This document shows, in pieces, positions 22,054-39,144 of a DNA stretch of 64,000 nucleotides (position 1 is the stretch's first letter; every line of letters starts with the position of its first letter). Origin of the DNA: Yamagishiella unicocca (lineage: Eukaryota; Chlorophyta; Chlorophyceae; Chlamydomonadales; Volvocaceae); the NCBI GenBank assembly GCA_003116995.1, contig BDSL01000014.1:372001-436000 (forward strand). The letters run 5' to 3'. Under the pieces are notes generated by a model. The model was not told the origin of the DNA and did not search any database. It saw only the letters and a list, made by a program, of their open reading frames with translations. Made by a program: the position numbers and the translations under genes.

Positions 22054-22990
22054 TTACGGCGAAGGTTTCGAAGGTTTCGCCACATCTCCAAAATGTGCGT
22101 GTCCCACCAGCAACTGCCTTGCCAGCGTGTACGCTGCCGCGTTGTCCGTTACCGTCTAGGCCACCAGCTCCTGATCGCAGACGTTGCCACACTTTTGCAG
22201 CACGTCTGCGGGATTCCAGGGGGGCGGGGTTCGGGGAACGCGGGGCGGGGCGCTGGGAACACTGGGAACACGTGGTGCGGGCGACCCGGTCCTAAGGACA
22301 GTAACGGAATCAATGCACAATATCCAACATTGTCCTTACCCGAGAGGTTCAGCGCCGTGTGGTTGCGGCCGACAGGTCCACCGGTTGCTGTGCTGCCCAG
22401 CACAGCCCAGCATGACGGTCGCTGCGTACATGGACAGGCCGCAGCCACACATCCAACGTCGGCGTCAGGAAGTCCTCGTGATCCATAAGTGTCTTCAACT
22501 CCACCAGCGTTTCTGCCTGTGTAGGCATCCACCAGCACCTGCCTGCCTATGGCGACGCGGCGCGGCGTTACGAGGGGAAGGGAAGGGAAGGAAGGAGGGC
22601 GAGAGAAGGGTGGCGTTGACGAGCAGGGAAAGGGGTGGAGAAAGGGGGTTCGGAGAAAGGGGTGGAGAAAGGGGGGGGCCGCACAGGAAGCCCCGGTTCG
22701 CATATGGTGAGGCCACGGACATGGACCCCTCGTCTTTTCCTGGGTTCGCCCGGGCTTGAGGACACTGTAACGTCTTATTTTTAGGAAACCCGCCCAAGCA
22801 AAACCGTATGGTGCGTACCCGCCAGTTGGTACTTCGGGTGCAGTGTGGGCAGAAGTTGAGAGGCCCTCGGCGAAGTTGAAGGGGATGATGCGCATGATGA
22901 AAGCGAAGGCCAGCTTTCGCTGCGACTCCGCCAGCATGTCCGGAGACAGGCCAGCGTCGACAAGCTGCCGCATGCTGGCCTGGGCCTTTC
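22054..22990 (-). pseudogene. hAT-superfamily transposase remnant
   Basis: Two conserved hAT/DUF659-like blocks are visible on the minus strand. One, at about 22990-22850, reads ESQRKLAFAFIMRIIPFNFA and resembles the 'ia.f....IPFnv' block. The other, at about 22200-22054, reads TVTDNAAAYTLARQLLVGH and resembles 'VTDNA.n...A..lL'. The second block is preceded by an in-frame TAG (QELVA-stop-TVTDN). A possible acceptor occurs at 22200 and a GTAAGG donor near 22345. Between the blocks are a G/A-rich tract (22560-22690) and a copy of the 16865-type repeat terminus. The coding capacity is clearly broken. Confidence 0.55.
22560..22690. repeat. GGAAAGGGGTGGAGAAAGGG low-complexity tract
   Basis: Purine-rich irregular repeats lying between the two transposase blocks. 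Confidence 0.75.
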
Positions 22991-24349
22991 CAATCGACTT
23001 GGCCGTCGGTTTCTACCTATGAACTGTGTGATACGTCGCTAAGGAAGCACTGGTTCCTGTGCAGCGAAGTTCCGGCCGCGCGGCAAAGCCTTCTGGGAGC
23101 AGCTCCGGAACCTGCACGTCCCTAATGTTCCAAAGAAATAAGACTGACGGTGTAAGGGGCCCTCCGCAAGGCATGCTAATCGTAGTACGAGACAGTTTGA
23201 CTACTGTGTCAAAACGGTAACAGGTGCCAATGCGGCCGCAAATGGCGAGTTGACGAAGCTCAGGATTTGTAACAAGGTCACCCACCCGTTCCATCATTTA
23301 CACATAAAACCCCATGAACCCCACATTCTCATTTTGCTTTTCCTAATGTGGGTATGTAAGAATATGGATGGGGTGATAGGTTCAGATGTCGACCAGAGTT
23401 AAAAAATACGTGTAAAGCAAGGGTGCTGGGCGATAGTTTCTGCCGGTGAAAACAGCAGGTGTGTACGATCAACGGTACGGTCCCCGTGCGGCAGGTGTTT
23501 TTCCCTTAGATCACACGCGCGGGTGCGTTAGGATTCGCCTTCACTTTCTTCCACCGTCTACCCTGGTCTCCATCACGAATTCAGGAACCTGCATTTACGC
23601 TGTCCGATGCGGTGGACGGACTCCACAATTTAGCGACGCCCTCACTATCAGAGGAACCTGCAGACACCCATACATCTGACATTTCCAAACACCAGTATAT
23701 GCGTTGTCAGGAGATGCCTTGTAGGCCTTGCACCCGAGCCGTCATATTACCGTCGGCAGACGGTCTCTTAACATCAAGTTACCTCAGTCAGCTGCCCGCA
23801 TTACCCCAAGCAGTTCGCACTAAGGGAAGGCTAGCCGCCACCGAAACCGCGGCCTTATGGCACAGGCCCCTGCGTGCATACGGTCAGCTGCGCCGCCTTC
23901 TTTACAGCGGCTGCTGCCGCCTGCCGCCACCTGCCGCCCCCCCCCCCACGCTACCATAACTCACCCAAACCACCGAAACTACCGCAGCCATCGCAGCTAT
24001 CGCAGCCATAACGACGGCTACGGGTTGCGGCCACCGCCCGCCCGGTCTTATCACCTGCGTGCGGCCGACCTGGGCAGCCCCAGCTAGCTGGCCAGGATGA
24101 GTGGATCACCTCCGCAGCGCGGCTGTGTTTGCCCTCCGCGGCAGTAGCCGTCCGCCGCCGCCGCCGCAGTAGCAACAGCAACAGCAACAGCCCACAAGCG
24201 GAACCAAGACTACCTAATTCGGGAGACCTGAGATGGCGGCTTTGAGCATTTTTCGTGGTGCTGGGATGCGGCCACCACAACAGCCCCGGGCAGCGAGAGC
24301 GAGCTTCGAGCTTAAATGCTTAATGTCTTAGACGCGAGCTGTTGCTGGG
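22991..24349. other. Intergenic DNA between transposase remnant and PAT
   Basis: No supported gene. The 23.0-23.3 kb part may be further decayed transposon. Bases 23.3-24.3 kb probably include the PAT 3' UTR, with a candidate TGTAA on the minus strand at 23902-23906 and microsatellite-like tracts near 23990 and 24180. Confidence 0.45.
23902..23906 (-). terminator. Candidate poly(A) signal TGTAA (PAT)
   Basis: TTACA on the plus strand, about 445 bases downstream of the PAT stop. Confidence 0.35.
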
Positions 24350-28421
<4,072 letters not shown>

Positions 28422-29014
28422 GGCTTTGCCTTATGGCCAGCCCAGCCTGTGACTGAGTTCGCAGGTGAAATGCAGGGAGGCGGCTGCGAACGCAGCTTAC
28501 AGCATGGGCAGGCTTGGAACCAGAGCGTGTACGCAAATTGAAAGCACTATTTCGCCTCCTGCTTGGTGCAAAGTGGGCCCAGCGCCGTGCGGTTTGCCAC
28601 AGCACGATCGTACGAGCGCAGCACACCTGCGCGCTTTCAATCTTTCTTGTCTCGCTTAATCATGAAACCGTTCCCTCGATGCCGAGCTTAGCACTTTAGC
28701 GCATAGGAGTTTAAGAAGCTGTTGTTCGCGGTGGGATGAAACTCCACACGCTCACTTTCCATCTTTGCCGCTGGCAGTTGAACGCAATATGCCTCAAACT
28801 TTAGAAGCAATTTCTGCCGGTGGGCCTTGCCAGCTTGGACTGGGCCGTATTGTCGCGAGCTGCGACATAAGCAACTGCATGCGCGGTTAGCTCGGTACAC
28901 TATCCCCGTTACGCGGACGTTGCTGGAGACTGGGCTTCCCTGTACACCCAGCGGCGCGCCAGGATTTACCAGGGTCAGCTGCTGCGTTGCGAGCGGACTC
29001 CCAGCCCTCACGTC
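28422..29014. promoter_or_regulatory. Divergent PAT / RIF1 intergenic region
   Basis: Only 593 bases separate the two ATGs on opposite strands, so both promoters must lie here or overlap. Composition is less GC-rich than the genes. No TATA or named element is claimed. Confidence 0.5.
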
Positions 29015-32000
29015 ATGACCGACGTAATGGAGGTGCGCAGCGGGGGTCAGCGGCGATGCCCGGGGGCCGGTTGAACGCGGATGTTACTGGCGCGGCGGGA
29101 TAGCGGGATAGCGGTTAAGGGGGCCTGGCCTGGGCCGGGAGGGTGGTTGCGAACTTAGGTGCCCTGCTCGTTGAGGTCAAGGCGCAGACCCTCGTAAAGC
29201 CCTCGTTGAGACCCCTCACGCCACCCTCCACCTCCAACCACCGCCAACCCCACCGTCCTGCCGTCCCTCCCCCACCACCGCCGACCACACCGCCGGCCAC
29301 ACCGCCACCGTACGGCGCGGCTGGCCTCAGGTGGCGGAGGGCGAGGGTGGTTCCGGAGGCGAGCCGGAGGGCGGGCCGGTGGCGGGAGGCGATGACCTGT
29401 CCGCGCAGCTCCCCCAGCTGTCCTCCCTGGACGGATCGGGCCGGCTCGCGGTCTACTCCCTCTACACGAACGCCTTCGTGCAGTCCACTCAGGGGCAGCA
29501 CAAGCAGCAGCAGCGGAGCGCGGGCGGGGCTGCGGCGGCAGTAGCAGCGGCGCCGGCCGCAGTGCCCGAGGCGGTAGCCTCCGTCGTGTCCCAGCTGTCG
29601 TCCGAGCAGCTCATCCGGGTACTGCCGGTGCAGCTGGAGTGGGAGGTGCTGCTGCGGGATATGACGGCGGAGGCGGGGGTGATGTGAGTGGCGCCGCCGG
29701 GGCGGGGAAGGGAGGCCATGTGCGCGGGGAAAGGGGGCGGGTGGTGTGTTGGTTTTGGTTGGTTGGGGGGCTGGAAGCCAGTGGAAGGTGACCCCGCTGG
29801 AGAGCGGCGGCAGCTGAAGGTTGCGGAGGGGCGGGAGGGGGGGAGCGAGGCACAGTCCGGCCGCTTCGAGGGCATGGTGGAGCGTGGGGAGGCGAAGGCG
29901 AGGGAGGCGTCGTGGTTTGGGTCGTGGATTGGGTCGCCTCGAGGTGGGTCGTGGATTGGGTCGTGGATTGGGTCGTGGATTGGGTCGCCTCGAGGTCGGA
30001 GCGACGAGGAGTGCAGCGGGCGGTTCCGGCCCCCCCGTTTCCCCCTCTCAAGTCCCGTATCGCGTCCCTGGCCGCCACACCCCGTGTTCCCTGCTTTCTC
30101 CACCCCCTCCAGCGGGCTTGCGGCGCTCAAGCTGGTGGGGCTGCTGCTGCAGGCGCCCTCGGCGGCACAGCAGCTGCCTGGTGGGTCGCTGCCGCCGGGG
30201 GGGTCGCTGCCGTCTTGCCTTGGGAGGGGCGGCTGGGCTGGCGGTGTGAGGGCAGCTGGGGCCGGCTCCGGAGCCAGGCACGGCAGGGTCCAGGGGCGGG
30301 GCAGTCGGGTGGCGGTCTGGATCGTTTTGGGTCCGTGATGCCGCGATCGGGGGGCTGTGTCAGCCGCTGTACGGCATGTGCTACTTGCCTACCCTCTGGA
30401 CTCACCCGCCTCTCGCCCTTGGGCTTCCTGCCGCCACTGCCGCCACTGCCGCCACTGCCACCATGTGCACGGTCAGAGCCGTGCTGCGAGGAGCTCCTGC
30501 GGCTGCTGCTGGCGGGCATGCAGCTGGGGGCGACAAAGGTGGGCGGCGGGGCGGGTGGGCGGGTGGGCGGGCGGGGTGAAGTGGGCCTCAGGGCTGCCGG
30601 GGGGATTCGTCGGTGCGTGGATGCGGCAATGAACATGGGCCGGTGGAGGTGGAAGCATGCCGTCGCAGCTGCAGCTGAGGAAAGGCCAAGAGTAAGCGAA
30701 GTTTGGGGCGATGCGGTTCAATGCCATGCACGGAACCAGTGCAACCCCAACCCCACAATACCGTGAGCGTGGACCGGTGGCGAGGGTGCCGTGCCCAGGT
30801 GGTGCCCAGGTGTTGGCAGGTGACGCGAAGGGCGTCTCGCCCCCGTACTTCACCCCCGTACTTCACCCCCACTCCCACCACCTCCCCACCACCTTCCCCC
30901 CACTCCCACCGCTTCCCCCCACTCTCCCCACTTCCCCCCCCCACACACGGGGCCCCCCACACTCCCCCCACTTCTCCCCACTTCCCCACCCCGCAGGAGC
31001 GCTGCAAGCTGGCCATGTGGGTCGTCCAGACGCAGCAGCTTCCGGCCTCCCGCCTGTGCGGCCACGGGGCACCGCTGCTGGCGGCGCTGGTGGGCTGTCT
31101 GCCGCTCAACAACCCGTGGAACAGGTGCGGCGGGCGGGGGCGGGTAACCCCCGGGCTGGGTGACGTGTGGGGAAAGCCCGTGGGTCGCCACTGAATAGGA
31201 CTGCAACCCCGGCTGGGTGGCGGGGAAAGCGCGGCGGGGTGACAGGGGCGCAGAGAACCCGTATTTACCGGGTACGTACCCCGGTTAGCTTCTCCGTAAA
31301 ATGGTGCCACCGGTTGAATGGCTCCCGGATACACTGCCGGAGACGAGGCGGGAGGGGGTAAGGGAGGGGCTAAAGGAAAGGGTAAGGGAGGGGTTAAAGG
31401 AAGGGGTAAGGGAGGGGTTAAAGGAAGGGTAAGGAAGGGGTTAAAGGAAGGAGTAAGGGAGGTGACAACGGCAGCGCGGCACCGGCCAGGGTGATGCCGG
31501 GGCTCCTTCCCTCCATCCCGCCCCTGCCCTGCCCCCTTGCGGTCCCTCCCCCACACACCTCCTCCCCGGTCTGCCTGCCTGCCTCTCCCCCCCAAGCCCC
31601 CTGGTCTCCATCCAGGCGGTGCGGGCGGTGCAGCGGCTGCTGGGCCAGGTGCCGGCGGAGGCATGCAGCCAGGCGGGCAGCTGGGGACCCGTGGTGTGGC
31701 CGCTCATGCTGGTGACTGGGAAGGAGGAAGCGCAGGTGGGGGTTTGATAAGAGAGTCCGCAGGTGGGGGGGAAGCGCAGGCCGAGGGGGTAGCGCAGGTG
31801 GAGTTTAAGGAGAATCCGCGAATCCGTGGCCGACAGACCAAGGCGGTGGGGGGATAGCGCGGTTGGGGGGGTAGCGCAGGTGGGGACGGGGTTGGCGGCG
31901 GGGGAGCCCCCGGTCGGGATTAAGGACCTGCGGTGAGGCCTCGGAGCCCCCAGGGGTGCGGCGAGTTGGGTCGGGCGGCCGGAAAGGCGGTGTGGCGGGA

Positions 32001-35000
32001 CGTGTCGTTGGTCGGGTCACGTAGGAACACGTGGTGTCTTGGCGGGTGGGGGGATTGGGAAGCTGTGTGCCAGGGGCGAGGTGCGGGGCAGCTCGGACGG
32101 GAATCCTGGAGCTGCCCCTCGCGCGACGGCCGGCCGCATGCCAACACGACGCCCCAACCCCACTTTCAGCATCTACCGCGCTGCCGCCTCCCCTCTTGAC
32201 GCCGTTCCCAACCGACCTCCGCTCCGCCTCCCACCCACCCCCCGGATTTTTCTCGCATCCAAGGGTCTTCCTCTCGAAACCCCCGGATTCGCCCCCGGCA
32301 TGCGCCCACGAAGTCGGTGTCCGACGACCATGCGCTAACTATACTGTCCGGTCGCGTCAACGGATGTTACCGCCCCCGGATTCGCGGATTCCCTTATATT
32401 ATTAACCCCCCTGGCGTCGAGTAACTAACCGGTTCTTTTCTGGACCCCCCCCCGGGCTCAGGCCGCCAAGGCGGGTGTCTACAAGCAGCTGCGGGAGGAT
32501 GCAGTGGCCCTCAATACACAGCTGGCGGCGGCGCTGCGGGGGTACCGCCGCCGGGAGGCGGGGGAGGGCGCCGGGGGCGAGGGCGGGGGAGGGAGCCTAG
32601 GGTTTGACACAGGTGTCTGCCCCAGGCCGGGGGGTGGCGGAGGGGGGTGCAGCTCCTCGCTGGATGACAAGTCCGCTGCGGCGGCGGCGGTGGAGGCGGA
32701 GCTGGTGGGGCGCCAGCTGGCGTCCAGGCTGACGGCGGGCATGCTGGCGGAGATGACGCAGATGGTACGGCAAGGGGCACGTGGGCGCAGTGGCGCCGTA
32801 CGCATAAGGTTGGGGTGCGAAGTACTGGTAGTAGGTGCTGGGGCTGGGGGGGCGGGCTTTGACCTCTTGACCTCTTGCCGCTGCGGGCGCTGGGTGCGGG
32901 CTGCTTTGGAAGCAGTAGGCTGTGGCCTTGTCAGTAAGTTGTAAGGCAATAACTTGCGTTAGGTTATTACAAGGTTGGGGCTTGTAGCTTTTTGGGAGAT
33001 GTAGTTTTAGGGCCCTGGTAGGGCCCAGGGAAAGCTCACCTCGCGGGCTAGCTCGCAGCTCACGGGGCTAGCTCGCGCTGCACCGGTCTGCTGCTGGGCG
33101 GCAACGTACTCCGCCTTTCGACGGTCTTCCGCATGGATGGCAACCCGGCGTCCGTCCCATCCTCGGCGCTTGCTCTCCGTGCCGGCCCGCGGGGCTGCCT
33201 CTTAACCCTCGCAGCGCACATCCCCACCCGGGATCCCCATCCTCACGTGCCGGCCCCCGGGATTCCCCCTCATACCCTTCCTTCCCCATGTGTCAGCCCG
33301 CGGGATTCCCCCTCATACCCCCCCTTCCCCATGTGTCGACCCGCGGGATTCCCCCTCATACCCCCCCTTCCCCATGTGTCGACCCGCGGGATTCCCCCTC
33401 ATACCCTTCCTTCCCCATGTGTCGACCCGCGGGATTCCCCCTCATACCCTTCCTTCCCCATGTGTCGGCCCGCGGGATTCCCCCTCATACCCCCCCTTCC
33501 CCATGTGTCGACCCGCGGGATTCCCCCTCATACCCTTCCTTCTCCATGTGTCGACCCGCGGGATTCCCCCTCATACCCTTCCTTCCCCATGTGTCGGCCC
33601 GCGGGATTCCCCCTCATACCCCCCCTTCCCCATGTGTCGACCCGCGGGATTCCCCCTCATACCCCCCCTTCCTCCAGGTGAGCCCGGTAACCGGCCAGCC
33701 GCGCAGCGTCGCCGTCCCCGAGGCGGCGGTCGAGGCGGCGGTGGCGGCGGTGGCGGCCTGGGGCTCGGCGGTGCTGGTGCTGGGGCCCTCCTTCGTTCGG
33801 GTGGCGGGGCTGGGTCAGCGGATGTTGGACGTGAGTGTGGGGAGGGGCGAGAGGAGACCCGTGGGTCACCAGAGGGACCCGTCACCGGAGGGACGGGACA
33901 TGGGGAGGCGCGGGCGCACGTGGAGGCTGGCGGGACGAGGAGGTGGGGGAGGCGGGGAGAGGCGCAGCCAGGCGGAGGGGGATGGTGGACGCGAACAGCC
34001 GCTAATGGTGCCACGGCGCTCTCTCCCACATTCCACATTCCCCCCTCCCCCCAACTGCCCGACTCCCCGCCCCCCCTCTGCTCTAATCAATTTTTCTCGC
34101 ATCGACGGGTCTTCCCCGGCCCCCTCCCCCCAGACCGTCAAGCCCTGCTTCACCTGCGCCTCCAACACCGCGCTGCCTTGCGCCGCCTTCGCCGCCTGGA
34201 GGGCCCTATGCGACGCCTTCCGAGAGCACGGCGAGCTGCCGCTGCCGCCCGTGCGCGGAGGTGCGAGGGCCGGTGGGGGAGGGCCCGCCCGGCGCAGGAC
34301 CGGCGGCGGCAGCGACGGTGGCGGGTCCAGCGGCCTCAGCCGGCTGCGGCTGCTGGTGGCTCCCATGGAGCACGCGGTCAAACACGACAGGTGCGGAACC
34401 GTGGGTCGGCGCGGCGCGGCCGGGTCTGCTGCGGAGCGGGCGGTGACTATTAAGTGGAAGTCAGGCAGGCAGCCAGGCAGGGGATCTGCACTAAGCTACG
34501 TATAGCGCCACCACCATCACCACCAACACTACCCTTCCTCGAACCACTACCACCGTCGACCTCGACAACCCCGCCCCCAGGCGCCCCGAAATCCGCCGCG
34601 CCGCGCTGGAGTGCTGGCAGTACCTCGTCCAGCTGCTGACGGAGCCGTACGACATTCAGCACGACGGGCCTTTGGGGCACCTGCGGCTGGCTGTGGGTGC
34701 AGCCCTCGCGGCAGCCGAATCGTCGCAGCTGCCGGCGCACCACGACCCCCACCACCCCCACCCCCCGCGTCGTCATGGGGAGCAGGGAGCTCCAGGCGAC
34801 AAGGGCCCGGGCTCGACGCCGGGGAAGACGAGCCCCGGCGCATTTCAGGTGCGCTGGCGGAGTTAAGCTGAGGGGCATGGGCGGGTTTCGAGGGGCGGAG
34901 TGAAGCTGAGGGGCATGGGCGGGTTTCGAGAGGCGTCGCGATGCCGCAGCGACCCCAACGACGCACGGCCGCAACCCCCGGCTCGCCGCCGCTCTGCCGC

Positions 35001-36495
35001 AGGATGGAGCTGCAGCACCCACTGCTCCAGGGTGGGTCGGTGGACATGGCAGCGAGTTGGGAAACGGCAGCGCTGCCGCCAACGGTATGGGCAGCGGCCA
35101 CGATGCCAGTGCCAGCACCGGGGACGCGGGCCGCCCCGCAGGGTCGCCCACCGGCCCAGGCTGGTCCAGCAGCGGCGGCGGCGTGGTTTCGGAGGCGCGG
35201 GCGTGGGGCGGCGTGCTGCCGGACGTCTGGCGGATGGCGGTGGCGCCGGTGGCGAAGGCGGTGCTGCTGCAGGCGCTGGGGGCCGGCGGCGCCGGCGCGC
35301 CCGCCGCGGCTGCGGGTGCGCAGTCGCCGACGGCGGCGGCCCCCCATCAGGTCGCGGCGATGGAGACGGTGCGCTGGGGTGGGGTGGGGCGGTGTGGGCT
35401 GAGGTGGTGTGGTGTGGATGTGGTGTGGGCAGAGGTGGGGTGGGGCGGTGCCTTAGGGCAGGCTCGGTGCATGTGGATAAGTAAGGACGGGTTTCACTGG
35501 TCTGTTGGTGTGGGCCGCACGGTCCATGTTCGCGTCCCGTCACCACCCCCGGTTAGGGTCCTTCCCTCCCGCCCCGCACCCCAGTGTAGCAAGGGCTCCA
35601 GTACCCAGCTGACGCCCGCACCCTCCCCCCCCCCCCCGCAGCCCGCGCGTCCCGGTGTCCGAAGGCTATGCACCCACTACATTTCCCCAGTCGCGTTACC
35701 GGATCTTTTATTGTAACCCCCCGCAGCCCGGCCCCCTCTCTCCCCACCTCCTCCTCTCGTAATGCCCCTTCTGCCTCCTCTGTCGTGTCCGCTGGTTTCC
35801 CCTCTACCTCCCCAGGTGCTCTCCACCCTACACAGCGCCACCTGCCCCATAAGCATGGACCCCCTAATCGGGCTGCTGACGTCGACACTCCAACCGCAAG
35901 GGGTCCCGGACGCCGCCGCCGCCGCCGGTGGTGCCAGCGCAGCTTCAAGCGGGCCGGCTGTCGCCGCCAGTCCCGCCACCGCCGCCGGTACGGGTCCTGG
36001 TGGCGGCGCACTGGCCGCCTCGCCGGCCGCGGCGGCCGCCGTACACGCGACGGCGGAGCTGTGGGCCGCGCTGCTGCGGCGGCTGTTTGGGTGCGCAGTG
36101 GTGCAGACGGCAGCGGAGGCGGCGCGGGGTGCTGCTGCTGGCACCTCCGCCGACAGAGGTCCCGGCGCGGGCCTTGCTGTGGTGGCGGCAGGGGCGAGGA
36201 CTTCCACCGACTCTCAGGCAGCTGGCAGCGGCGCAGTGGCGCTTGGGGAGGTCTGGCCGGCCTGGAGCCGCCTGACGCTGACCTTGCTACCCCTCCTCGC
36301 AACCGGGCAGCCGCCGCCAGCAGCCGCTGGGCAACCCCAGGTTGGAGCTGGCGGCGCTGGTGGCGGCAGCTCGCCGTGGCTGCTGTGGGCGCAGTTATGT
36401 CACGCGACTGCCGCCCTCGTAACTCCAATACCAGCGGCTGCTGCTGCTGCTGCCGCGACGCCGTCACCTGCCAGCGCGGCCTGGGCGCCAGGAAG

Positions 36496-36526
<31 letters not shown>

Positions 36527-39112
36527 GGCGGCGGCGCAGATGCAGCGGCGCAGCGGGAGGCCCTCCGCCAGCTCCTCTTGCGTCACGTCGGCCCGACGCT
36601 GACGCAGCTCCTGGCGACGCTGCTCAAGCTGCCGTACACCGGGGGGCTGCAGCTCCTGGACGTGACGTCAGCAGCTGCTGCTGCTGCGGCGGCGGCGGCG
36701 GCGCCAGGCCCCGGCAGTAGCGCCGCTGCGGGTGCTGTCGTACGCCCGCGCGCGCCGCTGTGGTGGTCCGAAGCTGTGTCGGCTTGGCTCACCGTGGGCC
36801 GGGCGTTAGGCCCACTAGGCCCGGTGGGGGGCGCCGAGGGTTCCGGAGCTGCCGGGTTGGACATGGACGGCGGCGTTGGTGGCAGCGGCGGGGCTGCAGG
36901 CCCCTGGGGTCCGGCCGAGGCTCCAGCGGCGGTGGCGCGGGAGGACTCGCAGCAGCCGCCTCCGCCCCCGGGGGCCCTGCAGTGGTGGCGGTCTTGGCGG
37001 CAGGCGCTGCAGGGCCTGGTGGAGCTGTGCGGGGCTGGTGGCAATGCCGCGGCTGATGCGTGCCTGCTTGCGGCGGTGTGCCGAGCGCACCTGCTGCCGC
37101 AGCCGTGGCAGGTGGAGGCCGCGGCGGCAGCCGCGGCCCCGCAGGGGGGTGGCAGGCGGCGGCAGCGCTCGCCCCCAACCCTGCCTCACCGCTCTCCGTC
37201 TCCACGGGAGCCGCAGCAGCAGCGGGAAGAGCAGCTGCGGCCACACCACCACAACCACCTACAACAACACTATCAACGACGGACACCGTCACCTTCGCCG
37301 CCGCCGCCAGCACGCATGGATAATTGCGGCCCTGCAGCCGTGACGGCGGTGGTGGGTCTCACCCGCGCCTGTCCGTACGCTTGGGCTCTGTGGGAGGCGG
37401 CGGCCTGCCACCTGTCCGGGCGGCGGTCGGAGGGTGCCGATGCGAGCGAGCCAGCTGATGCATCGCCCCTGATGCTGATGCTGCCGGCAGAAGGCGGGCA
37501 GGGGTCCAATCGGCGGCGGGAGGAGGCGGCGCACGCGGTAGCGCAGCTGCTCTTGGCCCCCCTGGAGTCTCTACTCGTCCCGCCGCCGCCGCCGCTGACG
37601 CTGACGCGCCAGCTGTCTCTGGATGTTTTGGGCGCCGCCGGCGTCGGCGGAGCAGAGGCTGGCGACTGCGTCATGGCAGGTGGCTTGGGCGTTGCGGTAG
37701 CGGCGGCGGCGGCGGCGGCGTGGGAGAGGCTGCTGCTCGCGCTGCTGCAGCACAGCCGCAGGGCGCAGTACGGCATCGGTACGGCCGCTCGCAGGTGGGT
37801 GCGTTGGTGTGGCCGTGGGAGGAGGTGGAGGGTGGTTACCTGGTGGGCGAGCGGGCAGTGGGTGCAGATGCAGGTGTCCACGCCCCGCCTTCCGCGCCAT
37901 CTGGCTCGTCACCCTTCCCAGACGTTTCGCCGCCAGTCGGTAAATTAGGGTTTCGCGGCCAGTCGGTAAATTAGGGTTTCGCGGCCAGTCGGTAAATTAG
38001 TTTCGCTGCCAGTCGGTAAATTAGGACATAAAGAACACGCACGAGCCAGCTCGGCGGCACAACACACACCACGGCGCAACCGCCACCGTACCCCCGCCAT
38101 CCCGCCGCGTGCAGGCCGGACGCCGTGCTTGTTGCCGTACAGAGCGTCGCCGTACGGCTGTTGGCGCTCCTCCGCGCACAGAGAGCCGCCTTTCTTGCCC
38201 AGTCCCCGTCTGCGGCGACGGCGGCGACGGCGGCGACGGCCACGGACGCGCTGACATGGGGCATCGTGGGCATTGCATCCACCGCCCTGGCTCGCCAGCT
38301 GGCGCGAATGAACGACCCGGCAGCGGCGGCGGCCGCTGCTGCTGCCGCTGCTACTGCTGCCGGCGGCGGTGAAGCCTCGAGGTCTCGCACGCAACCCGCC
38401 ACTAGCCGCGGCAGCTTGACACCACTGCGGAGCGACGGCCGTACGGCACAGCTGCACTCGCATCCTCGCTCCATGACGCCGCCGCCAGGTACGCCGGACC
38501 GCGGCGGCGCCTTGACGCCGAGGGCAGGAGCCCCAGCGGGCCTGTCGGCCTCCGCCACCGCGTCGCTGGCGGCGGCCGGTGCATCGGCGGCGGCCGGCCC
38601 CCTGCCATCGGCGCCAGGTCTGGCCTTGGAGTTGCTGGCGGAGCTCGCGTCCGCGGCCACATCCGCTCTGCAGTTGAGTCGGCTACTACCCATGAGCAGG
38701 GCCTCGGAGCTAGCCTGCCCTGCCAACGGGGCCACGGTCTCCGGCAGGAGCGGTGGCGGCGGGCAGGGCGGCGGCGCGGCGGCCGCACAGCCCTGGTTTC
38801 GGGGCCCCGCCGCGGGGGCGCTGGTGGCGGCGCTGGACGCCGTACCCGACGTGCTGCTGCCGCCGCCGCCGCCGCCCGCTGACGGCGGCGCCGCAGCAGT
38901 TGCCATGGGACCCAGCCTCACCGTCGCGGTGGCCGACGCAGCACTGCGGGCTCTGCAGGCGCCGCTGATGGCTGTGGTGACCGACCTGCTGCCCGCTCTC
39001 CTTCGAGCCCGTGCTGCGGGCTCCCAGCACATGGTGGCAGGCGCGGAGGTGGGCGACGCACAATGCCCCGCGCGACACAGCAGCCGCAACGGCAGCGGCC
39101 AACCCCCCGCCG

Positions 39113-39144
<32 letters not shown>

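Noticed and set aside
22400..22520. Two competing minus-strand frames (VDAYTGRNAGG and TLMDHEDFLTPTLDVW) as a gene
   Set aside because: Both are short; one fits the hAT remnant loosely, and no exon chain could be extended from the other.
22738..22760. GGGTTCG... resembling a tRNA B box
   Set aside because: No A box, cloverleaf or anticodon arm could be drawn around it; it is the end of a dispersed repeat.
33133..34505. Long overlapping plus-strand ORFs of 180-405 residues rich in GFPLIPPLPHV
   Set aside because: They are the 43-bp minisatellite read in three frames, followed by out-of-frame reading of RIF1 exons.
35553..36467. Minus-strand ORF of 304 residues opposite RIF1 exon 12
   Set aside because: An Arg/Pro-rich antisense shadow of a GC-rich exon, with no family resemblance.
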